In this document: piece after piece, positions 44,969 through 54,441 of the stretch
How the letters are laid out: every line of letters begins with the position of its first letter
Position numbering within the stretch: position 1 is the stretch's first letter
NCBI GenBank assembly: GCA_902517275.1
Contig: CABYBQ010000001.1
Span: forward strand, 24,224 to 88,223
Direction of reading: 5' to 3'
DNA from: an uncultured SAR116 cluster alpha proteobacterium
Lineage (GTDB): Bacteria > Pseudomonadota > Alphaproteobacteria > Puniceispirillales > Marisalimonadaceae
DNA: 64,000 nt
Made by a program: the position numbers and the translations under genes
The notes under the pieces: generated by a model
Told to the model about the DNA's origin: nothing
Databases searched by the model: none
What the model saw: the letters and a program-made list of their open reading frames with translations, nothing else

Positions 44969-46860
44969 ATGAGTCAGGTTTACAAAGTAAAAAAAATAAC
45001 TCCTTACCTGTAATAGAAGTAAAAGATCTTAGAGTTCATTTTAATTTAAAAGATCAAGTGGTTAAAGCTGTTGATGGAGTATCATTCGATATCAAAAAAG
45101 GAGAAACAATTGCTATTGTTGGCGAATCTGGTTCAGGTAAATCTGTCACTGCATTATCACTAATGAGACTTGTTGATTTTTCAGGTGGAAACATAATTTC
45201 AGGAGAAATTAATCTAGAAACTAAAAATAAAATAAATCTAGATTTAGCTCAACAGAGCCAAGATGTAATGAAAGATATTAGAGGTAACGATATTTCTATG
45301 ATTTTTCAAGAACCCATGACATCGTTAAATCCAGTATTCACAATACGAATGCAAATGACAGAAACAATTTTAAAGCATCAGGGAAAAACTAGGGCGGAAG
45401 CTCTAGAAATAGCATTAGAAATGTTGAAGTTAGTTAGAATACCTGAACCTGAAAAGAGATTAAACCAATATCCGCATGAGCTCTCAGGGGGTATGAGACA
45501 AAGAGTCATGATAGCTATGGCATTAAGTTGTAAACCTTCTTTACTAATTGCTGATGAACCCACAACTGCGCTTGATGTTACAATACAGGCTCAAATACTA
45601 GATTTAATTAAATTGTTACAACGTGATATAGGAATGTCGGTAATTTTTATTACTCATGATATGGGAGTGGTTGCAGAAATTGCTGATAGGGTTGTTGTAA
45701 TGTTTGCTGGAAAAAAAGTTGAAGAAGGATCTGCTTTAGAAATCTTCAATAATCCACAACATCCTTATACAAAATCATTGCTTGCAGCCGTTCCAAAATT
45801 AGGAAGTATGAAAGGTAAGTTACTACCCGCAAAATTTATGAATGTAGATATAAATTCATCAGACAATCAGCAATTAAAAACAACAACTCAAAATAAAATA
45901 ATTGAAATAAAAGATACTGTAAATCGAGTTTCCAATCCGTTACTTCAGGTTAGAGGATTAACAACAAGGTTTTCTATAAAACAGGATTTTGGAACAAAAA
46001 AAGGTAATATTCATGCTGTTGAAAATATTGATCTTAGTTTGCAACCTGGAGAAACTTTCGGGCTGGTTGGTGAAAGTGGATGTGGAAAATCTACAACTGG
46101 AAGAAGTATTATAGGTTTAACATCACCAACAAGAGGGAGTGTTGTTTTTGAGGGGGTAGAATTAACCAACTTAAATAATAAAGAGATGATTCAATATAGA
46201 AAACAAATGCAAATGATATTTCAAGATCCTTTTGCATCTTTGAATCCTCGTATGACAGTTGGACAGATAATAGCTGAACCTATTTTAGTACATGGATTAG
46301 ATGAAAAATTAGGATCAACTGAGAAAGTTATGCAATTGTTAAATCGTGTAGGATTGAACGAACAATATGCCTTGAGATTTCCACACGAACTTTCGGGGGG
46401 GCAGAGGCAGAGAATTGGGATTGCAAGAGCACTTGCTTTAGAACCAAAATTAATTATTGCTGATGAAGCTGTTTCCGCCCTAGATGTCTCAATTCAAGCA
46501 CAAGTAGTTAACTTAATGATGGAACTTCAAGAAGAATTTGGCCTGTCTTACCTCTTTATAAGTCATGATATGGCAGTAGTTGAAAGAGTTAGTCATAGAA
46601 TAGGTGTAATGTATCTAGGTGAGATAGTTGAAATTGGACTAAGAAGTGAAATTTTTGAAAATCCACAACACCCATATACAAAAAAGTTAATGGCTGCAGT
46701 GCCAATAGCAGATCCCAGTAAAAGAAAAACAAAGTTAAATTTGATGAGTGACGAAATTCCTAGTCTTTTAAAACCACACGGTTATGAGCCTGAAAAAATA
46801 GAAATGGTAAAATTGAGTGAAGAGCATTTTGTTAAACCGTTTGAAGGAATGATTAATTAA
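44965..46860 (+). CDS. Dipeptide/oligopeptide ABC transporter, fused double ATPase (DppD-DppF)
   Basis: One 631-residue chain with two complete nucleotide-binding domains. Domain 1 (about 15-300): Walker A GESGSGKS, signature LSGGMRQRVMIA, Walker B LLIADEPTTALD. Domain 2 (about 325-610): GESGCGKST, LSGGQRQRIGIARAL and LIIADEAVSALDVS. Each ends with the NPQHPYTK segment of peptide-type importers. It energises import through the DppB/DppC channel, encoded on the opposite strand 1 kb downstream. The start overlaps the preceding amidohydrolase by 4 bp. Such fusions are known (YejF, GsiA). Confidence 0.95.
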   Translation: MNESGLQSKKNNSLPVIEVKDLRVHFNLKDQVVKAVDGVSFDIKKGETIAIVGESGSGKSVTALSLMRLVDFSGGNIISGEINLETKNKINLDLAQQSQDVMKDIRGNDISMIFQEPMTSLNPVFTIRMQMTETILKHQGKTRAEALEIALEMLKLVRIPEPEKRLNQYPHELSGGMRQRVMIAMALSCKPSLLIADEPTTALDVTIQAQILDLIKLLQRDIGMSVIFITHDMGVVAEIADRVVVMFAGKKVEEGSALEIFNNPQHPYTKSLLAAVPKLGSMKGKLLPAKFMNVDINSSDNQQLKTTTQNKIIEIKDTVNRVSNPLLQVRGLTTRFSIKQDFGTKKGNIHAVENIDLSLQPGETFGLVGESGCGKSTTGRSIIGLTSPTRGSVVFEGVELTNLNNKEMIQYRKQMQMIFQDPFASLNPRMTVGQIIAEPILVHGLDEKLGSTEKVMQLLNRVGLNEQYALRFPHELSGGQRQRIGIARALALEPKLIIADEAVSALDVSIQAQVVNLMMELQEEFGLSYLFISHDMAVVERVSHRIGVMYLGEIVEIGLRSEIFENPQHPYTKKLMAAVPIADPSKRKTKLNLMSDEIPSLLKPHGYEPEKIEMVKLSEEHFVKPFEGMIN

Positions 46861-46884
46861 CAATGTAATTTAGAGATAATAATT

Positions 46885-47868
46885 ATGAATGACCCAAGAC
46901 TAGATTATGCTAATGAGTTCCCGGTAGAATTAACTGCTCCTGACATATCAAGTTATAAAAAATCTAATACAGGAGTAGATTATATATTATCACTTGATAG
47001 CGGTATGAGTGGTCCTCATGTTTTTATTTCTTCAATAGTACATGGGAATGAGCCTTGTGGAGCTATTGCTTTAGATTGGTTTTTAAAAAATAATTTTAGA
47101 CCTAAATCAGGTAAATTAACTCTAGGTTTCATGAATGTTGAAGCTTATTTTGCTTTTGATCCCAAAAATCCAAATAGAACTAGATGGGTTGATGAAGATT
47201 TTAACAGATTATGGGCAGATGGTGTCTTGGAAGATACTACCAGAAAAAAGACTAGTGAATTTTTTAGAGCTAATGAAGTCAAGAGCATAATATCACAAGC
47301 TGATTATTTATTAGATATTCATTCAATGCAAAAACCATGTGTTCCACTTATGATGGCGGGTACATTAGAAAAAGGCATTAACTTTGCTAAATCTGTTGGA
47401 ATGAGCATGCCCATTATTTCTGACACAGGCCATAAAGAGGGTATGAGAATGAGAGATTACTTGGACTTCTCAAGAAAAGAGAGTAATAAAAATGCACTCC
47501 TAGTTGAATGTGGTCAACATTGGGAAAAACTGTCTGAAAGAATAGCAATTGAAACTCTTATAAGATTTCTTAGAAGCACAAGCACTATGGATAAAAAATT
47601 TGGTGAAGAGTTTCTAAATGAACTAAAGCCTAAAAAATTTCAAAAAGAGGTTTATCGGGTAGGAGAAATTATCACTATAAAGACAGATAAATTTAAATTT
47701 TCCAGTGACTGGCAAGGCTTTGAAGTTCTAAAAAAAGGGACTGTTATTGGTAAAGATGACCAGGAATTTGTTTATGCCCCATATGACGAAACAATTTTAA
47801 TAATGCCTACTAAAAGGTTATTCAAAGGTAAAACGGCTGTTAGGCTAGCATACAGAATTGAAGATTAA
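46885..47868 (+). CDS. Succinylglutamate desuccinylase/aspartoacylase (AstE/ASPA) family protein
   Basis: Zinc carboxypeptidase-like deacylase of 327 aa. Zinc ligands: SSIVHGNEPCGA (His and Glu, about 54-57) and DYLLDIHSM (His, about 147); DEDFNRLW carries the substrate-binding Arg and Asn; the catalytic Glu is in LLVECGQHWE (about 211). The C-terminal part (EIITIKTDKF to KGTVIGKD) is the beta-barrel lid. It starts 24 bp after the fused ATPase, so the amidohydrolase, ATPase and this enzyme form one operon, consistent with import and deacylation of N-acyl amino acids or peptides. The acyl group is not known. Confidence 0.87.
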   Translation: MNDPRLDYANEFPVELTAPDISSYKKSNTGVDYILSLDSGMSGPHVFISSIVHGNEPCGAIALDWFLKNNFRPKSGKLTLGFMNVEAYFAFDPKNPNRTRWVDEDFNRLWADGVLEDTTRKKTSEFFRANEVKSIISQADYLLDIHSMQKPCVPLMMAGTLEKGINFAKSVGMSMPIISDTGHKEGMRMRDYLDFSRKESNKNALLVECGQHWEKLSERIAIETLIRFLRSTSTMDKKFGEEFLNELKPKKFQKEVYRVGEIITIKTDKFKFSSDWQGFEVLKKGTVIGKDDQEFVYAPYDETILIMPTKRLFKGKTAVRLAYRIED

Positions 47869-47883
47869 GCAATTATTTATTTT

Positions 47884-48762
47884 TTAATGAAGTCGAGGAT
47901 TAAACATATCTCTTAAATGGTCTCCAACTAAGTTTATGGAAGCAACTGTAATGAGTAGCGCCACACCGGGAAAGATGCTAATCCAATAATCACCGCTATA
48001 CATATATTCAAATCCATTGCCAATAAGAAGACCTAAAGAAGGCTCTGTAATAGGTAATCCGAGACCAAGAAAACTTAGCGTTGCTTCCAATGAAATAGCA
48101 TGAGCTGTTTGAAGAGTACCAACAACAATTAGCGGTGCCATACAATTTGGTAGAATATGTTTAAACATGATCCTGGTATTACTAAAAGCCAAACATCTCG
48201 CTGCATCAACATATTCTTTATTTAACTCTACTAAAGCACTTGAACGAGCAGTTCTTGCATAATAGGCCCATTGGACTAAAATTAATGCAATAATAGTTTT
48301 TTCAACTCCTTTTCCAAAAGCAGCTAAAATTATCAGAGCAACTAAAATTGATGGAAAACTTAGTTGAATATCAACTATCCTCATAACTACAGATTCGTAT
48401 TTTCCTCCAAAAAAAGCTGCTGAAATTCCAAAAAAAGATCCAATAATTAGAGCAAAAATGCCTGAAAGCACACCAACGCCTAGACTAACACGTAAACCAT
48501 AAAATATAGCAGAAACCATATCTCTTCCAGCTCCGTCGGTGCCAAGTAAAAAATAATTCCCAGAAAAATCTTCCGAAAAAGGGGCTAGCCTACTGTTCAT
48601 TATACTTACAGTATTTAGATCATATGGGTCAGTTGGTGAAACTAAAGGTGCAAAAACAGCAACAAATAAAATTAACATAAAAACTATTAAAGATACTACA
48701 GCAACTTTATTGGATGAAAAATCTTTCCAAAACTCTTTGATTTTTTTTATTTTGGGGTTCAT
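47884..48762 (-). CDS. dppC: Peptide ABC transporter permease (DppC type)
   Basis: Inner-membrane channel subunit of 292 aa. The N-terminal OppC-type helix reads AVVSLIVFMLILFVAVFAPL followed by PTDPYDLN; the BPD transporter domain contains LLGTDGAGRDMVSAIFYGLRVSLGVG and the ATPase-contact loop YVDAARCLAFSNTRIMFKHI; the end is VGDHLRDMFNPRL. It overlaps dppB by 4 bp and is the last gene of the dppA-dppB-dppC operon. It converges on the desuccinylase-like gene with a 15-bp gap. Substrate type (di/oligopeptide) is inferred from the family. Confidence 0.94.
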   Translation of the reverse strand: MNPKIKKIKEFWKDFSSNKVAVVSLIVFMLILFVAVFAPLVSPTDPYDLNTVSIMNSRLAPFSEDFSGNYFLLGTDGAGRDMVSAIFYGLRVSLGVGVLSGIFALIIGSFFGISAAFFGGKYESVVMRIVDIQLSFPSILVALIILAAFGKGVEKTIIALILVQWAYYARTARSSALVELNKEYVDAARCLAFSNTRIMFKHILPNCMAPLIVVGTLQTAHAISLEATLSFLGLGLPITEPSLGLLIGNGFEYMYSGDYWISIFPGVALLITVASINLVGDHLRDMFNPRLH

Positions 48763-49736
48763 TGACTGTCACCTTTAATTCTCACTCTAGGGTCTAAAAA
48801 TGTATAAAGAATATCGACAATAAGGTTTAAAAAAACAAAAAATGTTACAATGATCATCAGATAAGCGACAATAACTGGTCTATCAAGATTATAAATTGAG
48901 TCAATGATTAGTTTACCCATTCCAGGCCACGCAAATACTGTTTCAGTTACAGTTGAAAATGCGATTAGTGATCCAAATTCAAGTCCAACAACTGTTACAA
49001 TGGGAATTAGAATGTTCTTTAGTATATGTACTAAAACTATTCTTTTTTCAGACAAACCTTTTGATCGAGCAAAAGTAATATAATCTTGAAGAATTATTTC
49101 TCTTGTTCCAGCTCTAGTTAAGCGGATCACCGATGAAATTTTAAATAATGCTAAATTCAAAGCAGGTAGAAAAACGTGTGATAGCCCATTTAAGGTAAAT
49201 AAAGAGCTATTAATCCCTAAAAATGTACCAATCTCACCTCTTCCAGTTGATGGTAACCATCCAAGATGGACTGCAAAAATCATAATAAAGATAATACCTA
49301 CCCAAAATGTTGGCATTGAAAAACCTAAAATTGAACCACCCATTATTATTTTGCTAGTTTTACTCTCTGGCTTGTAGCCTGCATAAATACCAAGAGGTAT
49401 TGCTATGACAAGTGAAATAAAAAGAGAAAATAATGCTAACTCTAGTGTCGCCGGCATTCTTTGAATAATCAGTTTTAATGCTGGTTCACCAAAAATAAAT
49501 GAATCTCCAAGATCCCCTTTAAAAGCATTTACTAAGAAATACCAATATTGTTCTGTAACAGGTCTATCTAATCCTAACTCTCTTATAACTCTTTCTACTT
49601 CGGCTTGATCAGCTTCGGGGTTAATCAGCATTTCAACTGGATCCCCTACTAGATTAACCCCTCCAAATACCAAGAGTGACATTATAAATAATACGAGCAC
49701 ACTCTGGGCTAATCTTGTAAATATAAATGGGGTCAT
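48759..49736 (-). CDS. dppB: Peptide ABC transporter permease (DppB type)
   Basis: Channel subunit of 325 aa. N-terminal helix FTRLAQSVLVLFIMSLLVF; GDPVEMLINPEADQAEVERV and ELGLDRPVTEQYWYFL are the OppB-type periplasmic segment; GDLGDSFIFGEPALKLI; and the ATPase-contact loop YITFARSKGLSEKRIVLVHI with the EAA-like motif. It lies 60 bp after dppA, beyond a terminator-like hairpin, and overlaps dppC by 4 bp. This arrangement suggests lower expression of the permeases than of the binding protein. Confidence 0.94.
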   Translation of the reverse strand: MTPFIFTRLAQSVLVLFIMSLLVFGGVNLVGDPVEMLINPEADQAEVERVIRELGLDRPVTEQYWYFLVNAFKGDLGDSFIFGEPALKLIIQRMPATLELALFSLFISLVIAIPLGIYAGYKPESKTSKIIMGGSILGFSMPTFWVGIIFIMIFAVHLGWLPSTGRGEIGTFLGINSSLFTLNGLSHVFLPALNLALFKISSVIRLTRAGTREIILQDYITFARSKGLSEKRIVLVHILKNILIPIVTVVGLEFGSLIAFSTVTETVFAWPGMGKLIIDSIYNLDRPVIVAYLMIIVTFFVFLNLIVDILYTFLDPRVRIKGDSQ

Positions 49737-49753
49737 GTTTTCATCATTAAATT

Positions 49754-49784
49754 AAAAAAAACCAGAGCATAACTGCTCTGGTTT
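49754..49784 (-). terminator. Terminator-type hairpin between dppA and dppB
   Basis: Perfect 11-bp stem AAACCAGAGCA/TGCTCTGGTTT (49759-49769 with 49774-49784) with a 4-nt loop, followed on the minus strand by a long T-run. It starts 13 bp beyond the dppA stop. Since dppB and dppC need transcription too, it most likely acts as a partial terminator and mRNA-stabilising structure that keeps dppA expression high. Confidence 0.85.
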
Positions 49785-49796
49785 AAATTGTTCTAA

Positions 49797-51386
49797 TTAC
49801 TTACAGTTTACGTAAGTTGCAATAGTTCTCTCATCTGTTCGAGGAGTGTAGCTACAGCCGGATTTAGATGCCCAAGTATTCATTTGATAATGTATTGGGA
49901 TAACACCATAATTTTTACCTACTGCTACTTCCGTTGCTTCAGCAAGAAGTTTTCCTCTTGCATCAGAATCAACGGTTCCAAGAGCTTCTTGAACTAGTTT
50001 GTCGACAACAGGATCAGAATGTCTTCCTCTATTGGCTCTTCCCATTCCTATAGACTTATCATAAGTATGCAAAAGTGCTCTCAAAGGAGATGAAGCTTCT
50101 CCGGAACCAGCCCCCCATCCAAGAACCATAAAACTGAATTCTGGACTTTTATTAGGACCACCACGTGATGCTCTTTTGAAATAGACAGCTTTTGGCATTG
50201 TTTCAACTTTTGCTTTAATACCAATTCTAGAGAACATTTGAGCTAAAGCTTCTGCAATTTTAGCATCATTAATGTATCTATCATTTGGTCCGTGAATTGT
50301 CATTTCAAAACCATTGCCATAACCAGCTTCCTTCAAAAGCATTTTTGCTGTATCTGGATCATAAGGATCAGGTTTCATTTTTGTTGAAACTCCATGAAAA
50401 CCTGCAGGTAATAATTGGCCTGCTTTAACAGCTATACCTTCCATTACCTTCGCAACCATTGCGTCACGATTAATTGCTAATGATAAAGCTTTCCTAACTC
50501 TAACATCCATTAATGGGTTTTTAATTTTTCCACCACCAATAGCAGTGATGTGAGGTGAATCTTCTCTAAATTGGTCCATATGTAAATAAATAACACGGTT
50601 AGATGGACCACTATTTAATTTGATTGTAGGATTTTTTTTCATTTTTCCAACATTCAAAGGAGGAACGTTGTCAATAAAATCAACATCCTTTGCTAATAGT
50701 GCTGCTATTCTGGCTGGACCAGATTTAATAGGCTTAAAAAGTACATTTTCAAACTGTGCCATTCCAGTACCGGCTCCATGATAATCTTTATTAGCTTTTA
50801 AGACAATCTTATCACCAGGCACCCATTCAACAAATTTGTAAGGCCCAGTTCCTATGGCAGCTTTTCCACTATTGTAGTCACCTGTTGTAGCACCGTCACC
50901 ATTTTTCTTTGAAATAATTTTAACAGTCATTATGTCATTAGGCATTAGAGGATAGGGCTTTTTTGTTTTAATATGTATAGTATGACTATCTATTTTAATA
51001 AACTCTTTCCCTTTTAAATAAGTACCAAATCCTGATGGGGATTTTGGAACATTTTGTGCTCTTTCAGCAGTAAATATAACATCGTCAGCTGTAAAATCAC
51101 TGCCATCATGAAATTTTACACCTTTTCTAAGTTTAAATTCCCATGTTGTATCATTTATAGGCTTCCATGACGTAGCTAAGTCAGGATAGTGTTGTTGGTT
51201 TTCGTCTGATCCAACTAAAGTTCCGTAAATATGTGTTGCGAAAGCGTTATTAGGACCAAGATTATGGTAATGTGGATCAATTGAGCTAGGCTCAGATTTT
51301 AATCCAACAGTAAGATCTTTTGCCAAAGCCACAGTAGACAAAAGACAACTTATCATCACTATAAAAAGTCTGTTGATTAATTTCAT
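49797..51386 (-). CDS. dppA: Peptide ABC transporter substrate-binding protein (SBP family 5)
   Basis: Periplasmic binding protein of 529 aa. A signal peptide is clear (about 1-22, FIVMISCLLSTVALAKD). Family 5 landmarks: LKSEPSSIDPHYHNLGPNN, DLATSWKPINDTTWEFKLRK, GVKFHDGSDFTADDVIFT (the signature), IGTGPYKFVEWVPGDKI and VRKALSLAINRDAMV. A strong AGGAGGG ribosome binding site precedes the ATG, the best in the window, matching the high expression expected. Gene order is dppA, hairpin, dppB, dppC. The ATPase is encoded on the opposite strand at 44965-46860. The ligand is probably a small peptide or N-acyl compound. Confidence 0.95.
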   Translation of the reverse strand: MKLINRLFIVMISCLLSTVALAKDLTVGLKSEPSSIDPHYHNLGPNNAFATHIYGTLVGSDENQQHYPDLATSWKPINDTTWEFKLRKGVKFHDGSDFTADDVIFTAERAQNVPKSPSGFGTYLKGKEFIKIDSHTIHIKTKKPYPLMPNDIMTVKIISKKNGDGATTGDYNSGKAAIGTGPYKFVEWVPGDKIVLKANKDYHGAGTGMAQFENVLFKPIKSGPARIAALLAKDVDFIDNVPPLNVGKMKKNPTIKLNSGPSNRVIYLHMDQFREDSPHITAIGGGKIKNPLMDVRVRKALSLAINRDAMVAKVMEGIAVKAGQLLPAGFHGVSTKMKPDPYDPDTAKMLLKEAGYGNGFEMTIHGPNDRYINDAKIAEALAQMFSRIGIKAKVETMPKAVYFKRASRGGPNKSPEFSFMVLGWGAGSGEASSPLRALLHTYDKSIGMGRANRGRHSDPVVDKLVQEALGTVDSDARGKLLAEATEVAVGKNYGVIPIHYQMNTWASKSGCSYTPRTDERTIATYVNCK

Positions 51387-51536
51387 TTTTCCCTCCTGAA
51401 ATTCTAGATTAAAAAACTTTGTAGTAAAAATGGAATAGAGTCAAAATAAAAGATATAAGTATATTATTAATATTAATTTTAACTTTTTTAAAACTCATTC
51501 ATAAAGTATTTTTGTTTAATTTTTGGAGTTAGCCAT

Positions 51537-52361
51537 TTGCATTTTATAGAAATAATTAATCAATTGCCGCAATTAAAAATATTTAAGGACAACACATACA
51601 ATATAAAAATTTCTTACAGATACCAAAAATTTAATGAAGAAATTCCAATATTATTTTTACATGGATTTAATGGAAATAGTAAAAGTTGGGCATATCAATT
51701 TGATTATTTTAAAGGTAGAAGATCAGTTATAGCCATTGACGCACCAGGTTTTGGCCAGTCTGATCCTTCAGATTTAGATATGTTGTCTATATCACGTATT
51801 GTTTATAACTTATTAAAAAGTATAAATGTTTCAAAGTGTGATCTGGTAGGTCATTCAATGGGCGGAATGCTTGCTCAAATAGTTGCATCAAAACATAGCA
51901 AATTAATTAATAAGGTAATTCTATCTTGTACTCATAAAGGTTATGCGATGCCCGTAGGAAGTTCTCTGAGAGATCCATATAAATTAAGGCTAGAAGAGCG
52001 AAAACAAATGTCTAATAAAGAATTTGGTCAATTAAGAATCCAAAAAATGTTACCTGAATTAAAAAATCCAGAGATCTTCAATTTTTTATCTTTAATAAGT
52101 GAAGAAATTACGGAAGGTTCTATCAAATCTGGTGGAATGGCCATGCAGACTTTAGATACAACAGATTATTTATCAAATATCAAACAAGATTGTCTTATAT
52201 TAAAGGGTTCAAAAGATATTGTTGTATCCAAAGAACGTTCTTATCAGTTAGAAATTTTATTGAGGCACGCAAAAATTAGAGAAATACCTAATGTTGGACA
52301 TGCGCCTTATTGTGAAGATAAAAAAACTTTCAATGCCGAAGTAGAAAATTTTTTCAAATAA
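51537..52361 (+). CDS. Alpha/beta hydrolase
   Basis: Serine hydrolase of 274 aa. Oxyanion-hole motif FLHGFNGNSKSW (about 40-51), nucleophile elbow GHSMGGM (Ser about 107) and the catalytic His in NVGHAPYCEDKKTF (about 257); the acid is probably Asp in KGSKDIVVSKE. It resembles MhpC/3-oxoadipate enol-lactonase-like enzymes but no substrate can be named. The start is TTG 51537, with GGAG 8 bp upstream. Its TAA overlaps the ATG of the following MFS gene (TAATG), so the two are translationally coupled, and export or import of its substrate by that carrier is possible. Confidence 0.82.
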   Translation: MHFIEIINQLPQLKIFKDNTYNIKISYRYQKFNEEIPILFLHGFNGNSKSWAYQFDYFKGRRSVIAIDAPGFGQSDPSDLDMLSISRIVYNLLKSINVSKCDLVGHSMGGMLAQIVASKHSKLINKVILSCTHKGYAMPVGSSLRDPYKLRLEERKQMSNKEFGQLRIQKMLPELKNPEIFNFLSLISEEITEGSIKSGGMAMQTLDTTDYLSNIKQDCLILKGSKDIVVSKERSYQLEILLRHAKIREIPNVGHAPYCEDKKTFNAEVENFFK

Positions 52362-53560
52362 TGACTGCCTTATCAAACAAGCCTTTTACTTTATATTTTC
52401 TCAGTAATACAATCGCTCTTTTAGGCCTTTGGATACAAAAAATTGGAGTTGGTTGGCTTACATGGGAAATTACTGAATCAACTTTTTGGACAAGTTTTGT
52501 TACTTTAGCTTTGATGGCTCCAGCAGGAGTTATAGGTCCTCTATTTGCTGTTTTTGCCGAAAATTGGAATATGAGAACAGCAAGTATTATATTGAAGGTG
52601 CTAATGTTTATGACTGGAGGTATAATCTGGTTTTTGCAGTATTTAGATATGCATTCGCTTTTCACTCTAGCTTTTTTATCAATTTTGCAAGGTTTATTAA
52701 GTGCATGTTATCATCCAGTAAGACTAGTTTTTGTGTCTATAGTTGTTCCTAGAAATTTGTTATCCAGTGCAGTAGGGCTTAATTCAGCCTCTTTTAATGG
52801 ATCAAGAGTTGTAGGGCCAGCTTTCGCTGGTGTCACAATAGCTTTATTTAACCTCGAAACAACTTTTTTTATTGCTATGCTTACTTATATTCCACTCATT
52901 CCAGTTTTAATTTATATGCCGCTTAGAGATAGAGTTAAATCCTCAAATGTACATGATAATTTTCTCAAACGTTTGTTAGAGGGTGGAAAAGTTGCATTGA
53001 AAACTCCAATTATAGCTAGGGGTTTATTTGTAGTTTTTGTCAGTGCATTCTTTGTACGTGGAATGCTTGAGATACAACCTACTATTGCAGGAGAAATTTT
53101 AAATAAAGGTAGTATTGGATTGTCTTTAATTACAGCAACTGCTGGATTTGGGGCTTTACTTGCTTCTATCTGGATAGGTTTGCGAACTAATACTGAAGTA
53201 AAAATTGAAACTAAATTGGTCCCAATGTTAACTCTAGGACTAGTAGTAAGTTTCATACTTGGTTTTATCTCAGAAATGTACTTAATGGCATTTGCTTTTA
53301 CAATTGTTGGTTTTACTACGACAGTTGTAGGCATTGGTACACAAACAGTTATACAATTAGAGGTTAATGAAATTTATCGAGCTAGGGTTTTAACTTGGTG
53401 GTCCAGTGTTTCTTTTGGTTCTCTAACAATTGGAGGAATATTGTTGGGTCTTGCAGGGGAATTTATCCCTCTGAATGTTGGTATGATGATAATGCCAATT
53501 CTAGGATATCTGATATTTAAATTAGTGGTTTATTCTCATTTTAAAAACGACTTTATGTAG
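52361..53560 (+). CDS. MFS transporter (MFS_3/enterobactin-exporter-like group)
   Basis: Major facilitator of 399 aa with about 12 hydrophobic segments. The N-terminus (FTLYFLSNTIALLGLWIQKI then GVGWLTWEIT) and RLVFVSIVVPRNLLSSAVGL, SASFNGSRVVGPAFAGV resemble the MFS_3 group that includes EntS-like exporters. The C-terminal half has TQTVIQLEVNEIYRARVLTW, the equivalent loop in repeat two. It is coupled to the upstream hydrolase gene by a 1-base overlap and overlaps the convergent EamA gene by 8 bp. Substrate unknown. Confidence 0.85.
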   Translation: MTALSNKPFTLYFLSNTIALLGLWIQKIGVGWLTWEITESTFWTSFVTLALMAPAGVIGPLFAVFAENWNMRTASIILKVLMFMTGGIIWFLQYLDMHSLFTLAFLSILQGLLSACYHPVRLVFVSIVVPRNLLSSAVGLNSASFNGSRVVGPAFAGVTIALFNLETTFFIAMLTYIPLIPVLIYMPLRDRVKSSNVHDNFLKRLLEGGKVALKTPIIARGLFVVFVSAFFVRGMLEIQPTIAGEILNKGSIGLSLITATAGFGALLASIWIGLRTNTEVKIETKLVPMLTLGLVVSFILGFISEMYLMAFAFTIVGFTTTVVGIGTQTVIQLEVNEIYRARVLTWWSSVSFGSLTIGGILLGLAGEFIPLNVGMMIMPILGYLIFKLVVYSHFKNDFM

Positions 53561-54413
53561 TTTTTTTTATTTCAGCTTCCCTTTTAAAAATATATAAACC
53601 TGAAATAGTTATTATAATGCCGCCTAATATTGTAGAGAAAATTGGATATGTATTCCAAATCAAAAAATCAAAAATTATTGCCCAAACAATACCTGTATAA
53701 TTAAATGGACTGACTATTGACGCAGGGGCTTTTTGAAGTGAGTAAGTCATTAATAGTTGTGTTAAAAAGGCAGAAACGCCTAAACCAATAAATAATAACA
53801 TGACTTGTATAGATGGCTGTTTCCAAAAAAATGGTTGAAAAAATGAAGTAACGATTACGCTGACTAACATAAAAAAGAATACTGTTTTAACTGGATGTTC
53901 AGTAGTACCAAGTAATCTTAAAAAAATAATTGTTGTAGACCACATAAGAGTTCCAATTAATGCATAAATAGAGGCTATGGCAATTTGTCCGGATGGATTT
54001 ATAGCTATGATGACACCTAAAAAGCCAATAAAAATTGCCGTCCATCTACGCCAACCTATAGTCTCTCTTAGAAAAAAAATTGCAAAAATACATGCAAAAA
54101 TAGGGACTGCTTGAGAGATAACAGTTACATCTGCAACTGGAAGTCTTTGAAAGGCTAGGAAGAACATTATATTGCCAATCAGACCTGCAATTCCTCTAAA
54201 GAAATGTGTCTTTGGTTTTTTAGTTTTAAGAAAATTAAATCCACCTAATTTGTAGATAATAGGTGACAATAGAATTAAAACTACGATAGCTCTTGCAAAA
54301 GCAATTTGAACTGGGTGGTATTCTATACCAATTAACTTAGCTTGGACACTCATAATAGTGACACATAAAACAGCTAAAATCATAGCTGTAATAGCTTTAA
54401 AATTGTCGTTCAT
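53553..54413 (-). CDS. EamA-family (DMT) permease
   Basis: Ten-helix drug/metabolite transporter of about 286 aa, third EamA protein of the window. Repeat one shows MILAVLCVTIMSVQAKLIGI, HPVQIAFARAIVVLILLSP and FQRLPVADVTVISQAVPIFAC; repeat two ends FLIWNTYPIFSTILGGIIIT. The frame reaches TTG 54440, next to the stop of the upstream MFS gene, but ATG 54413 gives a normal N-terminus (MNDNFKAITAM). Neither has a clear ribosome binding site. It follows the MFS gene closely and is probably co-transcribed with it. Confidence 0.83.
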   Translation of the reverse strand: MNDNFKAITAMILAVLCVTIMSVQAKLIGIEYHPVQIAFARAIVVLILLSPIIYKLGGFNFLKTKKPKTHFFRGIAGLIGNIMFFLAFQRLPVADVTVISQAVPIFACIFAIFFLRETIGWRRWTAIFIGFLGVIIAINPSGQIAIASIYALIGTLMWSTTIIFLRLLGTTEHPVKTVFFFMLVSVIVTSFFQPFFWKQPSIQVMLLFIGLGVSAFLTQLLMTYSLQKAPASIVSPFNYTGIVWAIIFDFLIWNTYPIFSTILGGIIITISGLYIFKREAEIKKTT

Positions 54414-54441
54414 ATTTTTATAAATATCAACTATTCGCAAT

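Noticed and set aside
52912-53334. 140-codon open frame on the minus strand inside the MFS gene
   Set aside because: Antisense shadow of membrane-helix codons; no start signal or family resemblance.
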